From a virus: a DNA stretch of 36,010 nt. This document shows positions 29,656 to 36,010 of the stretch, piece by piece. The stretch spans positions 1-36,010 of the IMG/VR virus record IMGVR_UViG_3300042924_000765, one strand, 5' to 3'. Under the pieces are notes generated by a model that was given only the letters and a program-made list of their open reading frames with translations, was not told the DNA's origin and did not search any database. How positions within the stretch are numbered: position 1 is the first letter of the stretch; every line of letters starts with the position of its first letter. Made by a program: the position numbers and the translations under genes.

Positions 29656-32091
29656 ATGAAGCTGATCGATCCGGCAACAGGGCAGGCAGTCTGGGACAGC
29701 AACGACCCCAACGCTGGCCCCGTCCCGCCTGCGCCAGAAGGCCGTCAGTGGGTGCGCGTGGATGAGCCGGGCGACACGATGGCACCGCGCCGCACAGCGC
29801 CGGGCATCCTCGACATCGGCAACGGCGTCACCGAGCGGCTTGCGTTCCTGAACCAGACGTTCAACCCGGTCGAAGGCATCGGCAGCGCCATGCGGGCCGG
29901 ATCTCGCATGGTGGCGCCAGATCAAAGCTATTGGGACCGCATCGCATCACTGGGCGAGATGGCGTCAGGCGTGGCCAGCATCGCCGCGCCTATCGCTGCC
30001 GCCAAGGCTATCGGCGTGCCTGCTGCCAGCGCGATGATGGAGGGTCTTCTAGGGTTCTCGCCAGCGCAGCAAGCAGCAGGCGACACCATGCGCGCTGTTG
30101 GCCGTGATGTCGTGGAGCGCCTTAATCAGCCCGGCCAGATGCCGACGGTTTACAGCAACCCGATCCCCGGCGTTGGCCGCCCGCCGTTGACGTTTGATGA
30201 GGTCGCTAGGGCGATGCAGGAGGCACCTCTGGCCGAGGTCCGACGCATTACGCCAAGCGATATTCGTGACGCCAGGATCATCCCTACGGTGGCAGACCTG
30301 ACGCGCACTGGAGGATATTACACAGGCATCGACGCATCAAAGGTTGATGTGCCAGAGCCGATGATGGGAGGCCCTCGCTATCCTCTCTTGCAGTCTAGCC
30401 AACAGGCTGGCCTTGCGTGGGCTGTCCAAGGCAAGAGCATCGGGACCAAGAAGGCTGGATCTGGCGCCGATCTGATTGCTGTCACGGCGATGAACCCGAC
30501 AAGCCATCAGTCAAACATCAGCTTTATCAACTCACTGATCAAGACAACGTCGGCATATGTCAGGGACGGGCGCATCCAGCCCGAGGTATTGGGCGAGTTG
30601 GACGCCAGGGTAAGAACCTCGGCGGCTGGCGGAGATCCCGCGTTGGCACGCCTTGAGCGGTTCCCAGGATTTGAAAGCCCCAACCTGCAAGAGTTCATCA
30701 ACGGCGCAAGCTTCCAAGAGCGCAGCAGGATCGCCGACATCATCGGAAGCAAGGGCATGCAAGAGCAGGGCATGCCAAACGTAAACCGACTTCTTCAGGA
30801 AACGGTTGACCCGCTTTACGCAGGGGCAAACCCACGCGACACGCTCTTGTTCATTGAGCCAGACTTTAGCGCCCCGCCCGTCGATCTGTTGGCGGAGGGT
30901 TTGCCAGTCCATCCAAGTTATCGCTATGGCATCAGGGGACGCGTCTTCGGCGCGCTTGATCAGAACATCTCGACCTTTGAGATGTTTCCAGATTTCTGGG
31001 GCGAGAAGAACGTCAACGCATTCGGCGAGAGCTTCAACAAGGGTGGCCGCCGTGCCTTCGACATGTCGCTGCCGGTCCAAGAGGTCACAGGCAAGCAGGT
31101 CGAGAACCTCGAGCGTCTGTTGCAGTCCAGCAGCAATCAGTTCCCAGTTGGATCGGCTATGCGTCTGTCTCCAATCGACACGCGGATCGTCACCAACTCC
31201 CTACTGAACAGGTGGAAGCCGACCAACCAGCCAGTCAACACTGGCGGCGCATCTCCGCAGGCATTTGTTGATGCCATCACCAACAGCAAATATCGGCCTG
31301 CTCTGACGAACTACACCGCCCAGGACATCAAGGCCGGCGCGAAGTCTGGCGATCTTATCGCGTATCAGCTTGGCGATGACGACGTGTTCTTCGCCATTGA
31401 CGCAAAGCCCGATTACTCATGGGCCGGCGTTGACATGATACCGGGCGATAAGGCTTTGGTCGGTGTCGTCAGCAATGCGCCCGGCGCGAAAGGGACAGCC
31501 GCCCCGAGCGTGATGGCAAAGGCCATCGAGGACGGCGTCACGGTTCTTGACGCCTTCGCTGTGCCGTCAAAGAAGTTTCCTAATGGCTTCCTGCCGACCT
31601 ACTACAGAAAATTCGGCTTTGAGGAAGCTGGCCGGGTTCCTTTTGACAAGGAAATGTATATATCTGACCACGGAGAGCAGGCGTATAAAGATCTGCTGGA
31701 AGCTTGGCGGTCAGACGGATGGGACGAAAGCATGGGCATGCCGCCCGTCATCGTCATGCGGTGGAGTGGGAATGATGCAGACAGAGCAGCAACGGCGGCA
31801 GGCATTCGTGGCGCAGGTGCGCCAAGTCATCGGGCCGCGCCTGAAGGACTTATCCCAGAGGCAGAAGGACTTGCTGGACGCGGGGGTGAGCGACCTGTTT
31901 CGACAGAACAGGCCGGTGGCGGACGAGGAGTTGCTGGGGGAACTGGAACTGGTGACGGACTTCGTCTCGCCCCAGGGACAGGAGAAGCTGCAAAAGGCAT
32001 ATTGGGACTTACGCCTGAGCAACTCAGAAACCGGGGCATCCCAGAAGACCAAATCCAGCAACTGATGCAGTTGCGTGAACTAGAAAGATGA
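29656..32091 (+). CDS. Large polyvalent-type protein with GNAT-like domain
   Basis: An 811-residue protein between terS and terL. Residues 40-130 are Ala/Gly-rich and hydrophobic. The middle (150-520) resembles domains of large phage polyvalent proteins of unknown enzymatic type. Residues 520-700 look GNAT-like (VTVLDAFAVPSK, FLPTYYRKFGFEEAGRVPFD, PPVIVMRW). The last 105 residues are Gly-rich and unlike the rest; they overlap a second gene in another frame. Polyvalent proteins are thought to be injected with DNA to act on the host. The stop overlaps the terL start (ATGA). Confidence 0.7.
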   Translation: MKLIDPATGQAVWDSNDPNAGPVPPAPEGRQWVRVDEPGDTMAPRRTAPGILDIGNGVTERLAFLNQTFNPVEGIGSAMRAGSRMVAPDQSYWDRIASLGEMASGVASIAAPIAAAKAIGVPAASAMMEGLLGFSPAQQAAGDTMRAVGRDVVERLNQPGQMPTVYSNPIPGVGRPPLTFDEVARAMQEAPLAEVRRITPSDIRDARIIPTVADLTRTGGYYTGIDASKVDVPEPMMGGPRYPLLQSSQQAGLAWAVQGKSIGTKKAGSGADLIAVTAMNPTSHQSNISFINSLIKTTSAYVRDGRIQPEVLGELDARVRTSAAGGDPALARLERFPGFESPNLQEFINGASFQERSRIADIIGSKGMQEQGMPNVNRLLQETVDPLYAGANPRDTLLFIEPDFSAPPVDLLAEGLPVHPSYRYGIRGRVFGALDQNISTFEMFPDFWGEKNVNAFGESFNKGGRRAFDMSLPVQEVTGKQVENLERLLQSSSNQFPVGSAMRLSPIDTRIVTNSLLNRWKPTNQPVNTGGASPQAFVDAITNSKYRPALTNYTAQDIKAGAKSGDLIAYQLGDDDVFFAIDAKPDYSWAGVDMIPGDKALVGVVSNAPGAKGTAAPSVMAKAIEDGVTVLDAFAVPSKKFPNGFLPTYYRKFGFEEAGRVPFDKEMYISDHGEQAYKDLLEAWRSDGWDESMGMPPVIVMRWSGNDADRAATAAGIRGAGAPSHRAAPEGLIPEAEGLAGRGGERPVSTEQAGGGRGVAGGTGTGDGLRLAPGTGEAAKGILGLTPEQLRNRGIPEDQIQQLMQLRELER
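31772..32065 (+). CDS. Nested gene in second frame inside the polyvalent protein gene
   Basis: A 97-residue helical protein (MMQTEQQRRQAFVAQVRQVI, RLKDLSQRQKDLLDAGVSDL, LLGELELVTDFVSPQGQEKL). GGAG at 31763 gives a ribosome site for ATG 31772 or 31775. By hand count 79 of 97 codons end in G or C, against 35 of 97 for the overlapping frame. The phage's genes normally have G/C-rich third positions, so this is probably the older selected frame. Function unknown; the position before terL suggests packaging or head work. Confidence 0.7.
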   Translation: MMQTEQQRRQAFVAQVRQVIGPRLKDLSQRQKDLLDAGVSDLFRQNRPVADEELLGELELVTDFVSPQGQEKLQKAYWDLRLSNSETGASQKTKSSN

Positions 32092-33314
32092 AGCTCCAGC
32101 TAAAGACCCCACGCTGGTCTCTGCCGATCCTGAAGCGCCCCGACGCCCGCTATCTCGGGGCGTACGGTGGCCGAGGCTCAGGCAAGTCGCATTTCTTCGC
32201 AGAGATGTTGATTGAGCGCAGCGTCAGCGAAAAGGTTGACGCTGTCTGCGTGCGCGAGGTGCAGAAGTCTCTGGCCCAATCGGTCAAGAAGCTGATTGAG
32301 AACAAGATCGAGGAGATGGGCGTCGGCCACATGTTCGAGATCCAGCAGACGCAGATCAAGTCAGCCCAGGGCGGCGTGATCGTATTCCAGGGGATGCAGA
32401 ACCACACGGCAGACAGCATCAAGTCGTTGGAAGGTTTCGACATCGCGTGGGTGGAAGAAGCGCAGTCGATCAGCCAGTTCTCGCTGGACATCCTGCGCCC
32501 GACCATCCGCAAGCCCGCATCGCAGCTTTGGTTCACATGGAACCCGAGATACGACACTGACCCGATCGAGCAGTTGCTGCGTGGGCCTGGAGCGCCTGAC
32601 AAGACGGTGGTGATCGAGGTCAACTACAGCGACAACCCTTGGTTTCCCGAGGTGCTGCGCGAGGAAATGGAATACGACAAGCGGCGCGATCCTGACAAAT
32701 ACATGCACGTCTGGAAGGGCGAGTATGTCCGCAACAGCGAAACCCGCGTGTTCAAGAACTGGACCATCGAGGAGTTCGAGGCACCGCCAGACGCCGTGCA
32801 TCGCCTTGGTGCAGACTGGGGCTTTGCCACCGATCCGACCGTTGGCGTGCGCTGCCACATTATAGGACGGAAGCTATATATTGACCACGAGGCCTACCAG
32901 GTCGGCTGCGAGATCGTGGACACGCCGGCTCTGTTTATGACGATCCCCGACGCTGAACGCTGGCCGATGGTGGCCGACAGCGCGCGGCCCGAGACCATCA
33001 GCCACATGCGCAAGAACGGCTTCCCGAAGATCCAGCCCGCCGTCAAGGGGCCGAAGTCGGTCGAGGAGGGCGTCGAATGGCTGAAGTCTTTCGACATCGT
33101 TGTGCATCCCCGCTGCAAGCACACCATCGATGAATTGACGCTCTACAGCTACAAGACCGACCGCGACACGGGCAGCATTCTCCCGATGCTGGAGGACAAG
33201 GAAAACCACGTCATCGACGCTCTGCGCTATGCCTGCGAGGGCGCACGTCGGGCAGGCAAGCAGGAGAAGGCGAAGCCCCGCCTCGTTCCCGTCATGATGC
33301 CGATGGCACGGTGA
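32088..33314 (+). CDS. Terminase large subunit
   Basis: A 408-residue Terminase_3-type packaging motor. Walker A is GGRGSGKS (27-34), Walker B is DIAWVEEAQS with catalytic Glu at 123-124. The coupling motif region is WFTWNPRYDTDP. Nuclease acidic residues are Asp243 (GADWGFATDP), Asp297 (VADSARPE) and Asp377 (NHVIDALRYA). It is shorter than P22 gp2 (499). It translocates DNA through the portal and cuts concatemers. Confidence 0.93.
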   Translation: MKLQLKTPRWSLPILKRPDARYLGAYGGRGSGKSHFFAEMLIERSVSEKVDAVCVREVQKSLAQSVKKLIENKIEEMGVGHMFEIQQTQIKSAQGGVIVFQGMQNHTADSIKSLEGFDIAWVEEAQSISQFSLDILRPTIRKPASQLWFTWNPRYDTDPIEQLLRGPGAPDKTVVIEVNYSDNPWFPEVLREEMEYDKRRDPDKYMHVWKGEYVRNSETRVFKNWTIEEFEAPPDAVHRLGADWGFATDPTVGVRCHIIGRKLYIDHEAYQVGCEIVDTPALFMTIPDAERWPMVADSARPETISHMRKNGFPKIQPAVKGPKSVEEGVEWLKSFDIVVHPRCKHTIDELTLYSYKTDRDTGSILPMLEDKENHVIDALRYACEGARRAGKQEKAKPRLVPVMMPMAR

Positions 33315-33352
33315 TTGATATTCTGTTGGGCCTGTCATATACTGCGGCCCAA
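33315..33352 (+). promoter_or_regulatory. Portal-operon promoter with inverted repeat over -10
   Basis: TTGATA (33315-33320), 17 nt, TATACT (33338-33343) is close to the sigma-70 consensus. TTGGGCC (33326-33332) and GGCCCAA (33346-33352) form a perfect 7-bp inverted repeat centred on the -10 box, a likely operator or start-site hairpin. It lies in the only gap between terL and portal. Confidence 0.7.
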
Positions 33353-33375
33353 ATATCCAGCGAAAGGCGCGCACC

Positions 33376-35445
33376 TTGGCCCGCATGACCAAAGACCAGC
33401 GGCTTGCAAACGTCCATGCAGAAGCATTGGCCGAGTTCGATGACATCCAAGGCGTGATGCGCGATGAGCGTTTGCAGTGCCTGGAGGATCGCCGTTTCTA
33501 CTCCATCGCCGGCGCGCAGTGGGAGGGAAACCTCTATGAGCAATATCTGAACAAGCCCAAGTTCGAGGTGAACAAGGTCCACCTCGCCGTCATGCGGATC
33601 ATCAACGAATACCGCAACAACCGCATCACGGTTGACTTCGTCAGCAAGGACGGCACCGCCGACGACAAGCTGGCCGACGTGTGCGATGGGCTGTTCCGGG
33701 CCGACGAGCAGGACAGCGGCTCCAACGAAGCATACGACAACGCATTCGAGGAGGCCGTCGGTGGCGGCTTCGGTGCGTTCCGCCTGCGTGCCGTCTATGA
33801 AGACGAATACGACGAAGAGAACGAAAAGCAGCGCATTCGGATCGAACCGATCTACGACGCTGACAGCACGGTCTTCTTTGATCTGGACGCCAAGCGCCAG
33901 GACAAGGCCGACGCGCGGCTCTGCTACGTTCTGACCGCGATGACCCGCGACGCATACCGGGCAGCATGGGATGACGATCCGACCACCTGGCCGAAGGGCA
34001 TTGAGCAGTGGGCCTTTGACTGGGCCACGCCTGATGTCGTCTATGTGGCCGAGGTCTACCGCGTCGAGGAAGCGTCAGAAACCATCCGCATCTTCCAAAC
34101 CATCGACGGGCAGGAAGAAAAGTATTCGGAAAAGGACTTCGAGGACGACGAAGAACTTGAGATGATGCTGGAGGCTGTCGGCACCAAAGAGGTCCGCCAG
34201 CGCCGCGTCAAGCGCCGCAAGGTGCGCAAGTACATCATGTCAGGCGGCAAGGTGCTGGAAGACAGCGGCTACATCGCCGGCGACCAGATCCCGATTGTCC
34301 CGGTCTACGGCAAGCGTTGGTTCGTGGACAACATCGAGCGGTGCATGGGCCACGTCCGTCTGGCCAAGGATGCCCAGCGGCTGAAGAACATGCAGCTTTC
34401 CAAGCTGGGCGAGATCAGCGCGCTCTCGACCGTTGAGAAGCCGATCTTCACGCCCGAGCAGGTGGCTGGCCACGAAATGATGTGGTCCGAGGACAACCTG
34501 CGGAACTATCCCTATCTGCTGTTGAACACCGTGACCGACGCCAACGGTGGCGAGGTTCTGTCTGGCCCGGTCGGCTACACCAAGCCGCCGCAGATCCCGC
34601 CTGCATTGGCTGGCCTGTTGCAGATCACCGAGCAGGACATGAGCGATCTTCTGGGCAAGCCCGACGCTGCCGAGGAGGTCGTCTCCAACGTCAGCGGCAA
34701 GGCCGTCGAACTGATCCAGCAGCGCCTGGACATGCAGACCTTCATCTACATGTCGAACATGTCAAAGGCGATCAAGCGTTGCGGCGAGATCTGGCTTTCT
34801 ATGGCGCGCGACATCCTTGTCGAGCCTGGCCGCAAGATGAAGGCCGTTGGCGTTGGCGGTGAGTTGTCCAGCATTGAGATGGGCAAGCCGATCCTGAACG
34901 TCGAAACCGGCGAAGTGGAATATGAAAACGACCTGAGCAACGCCAAGTTCGACGTGGCTGTTGATGTCGGCCCGGCCAGCGCCACCAAGCGCAGCGCCAC
35001 GGTTCGCGCGCTGTTGGGCATGATCCAGCTTGCGCCAGATCCCGAGACGCAGCAGGTGCTGACATCGATGGCCATGATGAACATGGACGGCGAGGGCATC
35101 GGCGAGGTGCGCGCATACTTCCGCGACAAGCTGATCAAGATGGGCGTCATCCAGCCGACCGAGCAAGAAGGCGAGAAGCTGTTGGCCGAAATGCAGGCCG
35201 CGCAGCAGCCCGATCCGCAGGCGCAGTATCTGCAAGCCGCCGCGATGGAAGCGCAGGCCAAGGCAGGCCAGGCTCAGGCCAACACAGAATACACCTTGGC
35301 GCGTGCGGAAGAGACCCGCGCCAAGACCGTCGAGGTGCTTGCTGGTATTCAGCAGAAAGAGCGCACCAACGTAGTGAACACGGCGAAGGCTCTGCAAGAA
35401 GCTGTCGCCCCCGGAATGCGGCAACCACCCAGCCGCACAATGTAA
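33376..35445 (+). CDS. Portal protein, P22 gp1-like
   Basis: A 689-residue protein near the size of P22 gp1 (725) with the family's early pattern (YSIAGAQWEGNLYEQYLNKP, VNKVHLAVMRIINEYRNNRI). It forms the dodecameric DNA channel. The C-terminal 100 residues are a long Gln/Ala-rich helix (QAKAGQAQANTEYTLARAEE), corresponding to the P22 barrel. TTG 33376 is 9 nt after GAAAGG; ATG 33385 is an alternative with worse spacing. Confidence 0.9.
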   Translation: MARMTKDQRLANVHAEALAEFDDIQGVMRDERLQCLEDRRFYSIAGAQWEGNLYEQYLNKPKFEVNKVHLAVMRIINEYRNNRITVDFVSKDGTADDKLADVCDGLFRADEQDSGSNEAYDNAFEEAVGGGFGAFRLRAVYEDEYDEENEKQRIRIEPIYDADSTVFFDLDAKRQDKADARLCYVLTAMTRDAYRAAWDDDPTTWPKGIEQWAFDWATPDVVYVAEVYRVEEASETIRIFQTIDGQEEKYSEKDFEDDEELEMMLEAVGTKEVRQRRVKRRKVRKYIMSGGKVLEDSGYIAGDQIPIVPVYGKRWFVDNIERCMGHVRLAKDAQRLKNMQLSKLGEISALSTVEKPIFTPEQVAGHEMMWSEDNLRNYPYLLLNTVTDANGGEVLSGPVGYTKPPQIPPALAGLLQITEQDMSDLLGKPDAAEEVVSNVSGKAVELIQQRLDMQTFIYMSNMSKAIKRCGEIWLSMARDILVEPGRKMKAVGVGGELSSIEMGKPILNVETGEVEYENDLSNAKFDVAVDVGPASATKRSATVRALLGMIQLAPDPETQQVLTSMAMMNMDGEGIGEVRAYFRDKLIKMGVIQPTEQEGEKLLAEMQAAQQPDPQAQYLQAAAMEAQAKAGQAQANTEYTLARAEETRAKTVEVLAGIQQKERTNVVNTAKALQEAVAPGMRQPPSRTM

Positions 35446-35470
35446 TGGGTGAGAAAATCGCGAGGATCGC

Positions 35471-36010
35471 ATGACTGAATTGGCAGAACAGATCGAAGAG
35501 GACTTTGAAGTCGAAACTGAAGAAACCGAAGTTGACGAGGCCGAGATGGCCGAAGGCGATGAGGCCGAAGCAGAAGACGAAGAAGTTGTGATTTCGATCG
35601 ACGGGGAAGCGCCAGCCCCGGAGGAAGATGAGGAAGCCCGCGCCCCTGATTGGGTCCGGGATCTTCGCAAGCAGTATCGTGAAGAGAAACGTCGTGCCAA
35701 GGAACTGGAACAGCGTCTAGCACAGGTCGAACAGCGGAACACACAGGCGGTCGCGCCCCTTGGACCGAAGCCAACGCTTGAGAAAGCCGATTACGACACC
35801 GATCGATATGAGAAGGATCTGACTGCGTGGTATGAGAAGAAGCGCCAGCATGACGAGCGCGAGGCTGCCGTAAAGTCTGAACACCAAGCTGTTCAGAAAG
35901 AATGGGAGCGCAAGCTGGAAAGCTATCAGGGGGCGAAGGCCGGCCTGAAGGTGCGTGACTTCGAGTTCGCCGAGGATGTCGTCCAAGACAATCTCAGCGT
36001 CATGCAGCAG
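35471..36010 (+). CDS. Scaffolding protein, N-terminal part (continues at 77-385)
   Basis: The first 180 codons of the scaffolding gene. Residues 1-60 are strongly acidic (EEDFEVETEETEVDEAEMAE), followed by PDWVRDLRKQYREEKRRAKE and coiled-coil helices. This is a common scaffold layout of podophages. The frame runs off the window exactly at a codon boundary and continues at position 77 of the left end. GAGGAT precedes ATG 35471. Confidence 0.78.
   Translation, partial: MTELAEQIEEDFEVETEETEVDEAEMAEGDEAEAEDEEVVISIDGEAPAPEEDEEARAPDWVRDLRKQYREEKRRAKELEQRLAQVEQRNTQAVAPLGPKPTLEKADYDTDRYEKDLTAWYEKKRQHDEREAAVKSEHQAVQKEWERKLESYQGAKAGLKVRDFEFAEDVVQDNLSVMQQ
35935..36010. repeat. Terminal direct repeat, right copy
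   Basis: Repeats bases 1-76 with a single mismatch at 35966 (t instead of g). See the left copy for interpretation as circular overlap. Confidence 0.85.

Noticed and set aside
34762-35742. Minus-strand ORF (326 aa) under the portal and scaffold genes
   Set aside because: Low-complexity Ser/Arg/Leu sequence antisense to a well-supported portal gene; no independent support.

Overview
The window is essentially a complete tailed-phage genome of the P22-like podovirus type, cut open inside the scaffolding gene. The first 76 bases recur as the last 76 bases with one mismatch, and the scaffolding reading frame runs off the right end and continues in frame from the left end. The contig therefore closes into a circle of about 35.9 kb. 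Virion genes follow the P22 order: small terminase, large terminase, portal, scaffold, coat, gp4-like, gp10-like, needle-like fibre, three injection proteins, then tailspike. Protein lengths are close to those of P22. No integrase, CI-type repressor, partition gene, DNA polymerase or RNA polymerase was recognised, so a lytic or host-polymerase-dependent life style is the simpler reading, but it is not proved. GC-rich third codon positions and the small accessory proteins suggest a proteobacterial host, perhaps an alphaproteobacterium. That host call is a weak inference.

Layout. (1) 29269-36010 joined to 1-17565, rightward: packaging, head, tail and ejection genes, receptor-binding genes (10492-13446), small decoration or basic proteins, and lysis genes (transglycosylase, amidase, holin-like, Rz/Rz1-like overlapping pair). 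A metallophosphoesterase ends this arm. (2) 17664-21564, leftward: sixteen small, mostly ATGA-linked genes. They include several coiled-coil paralogues, a DEDD exonuclease, a 24-residue Cys-rich peptide, a small membrane protein and a putative winged-helix regulator. (3) 21565-21697: divergent control region. (4) 21698-29123, rightward: Cro-like HTH protein, DUF6378-like protein, HNH endonuclease, RuvC-like resolvase, RecE-like exonuclease, SSB-like protein, primase-helicase, an iteron-like cluster that may be the replication origin, a PP-loop PAPS-reductase-like protein, and a strong intrinsic terminator before the packaging genes.

How the parts work together. The replication arm supplies a RepB-like primase fused to a RecA-fold helicase, an SSB, a 5'-3' exonuclease and a junction resolvase. 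This set suits origin-dependent replication followed by recombination into concatemers, which the terminase packages by headful. The most unusual items are four. First, a GC3-rich gene lies nested in a second frame at the 3' end of a large polyvalent protein between terS and terL. Second, an eight-copy CAGYGGCGC cluster sits next to the primase-helicase. Third, a repeated cassette in the leftward operon encodes both the C-terminal tail of one gene and the ribosome site of the next. Fourth, an 83-nt inverted-repeat element lies between the convergent arms.
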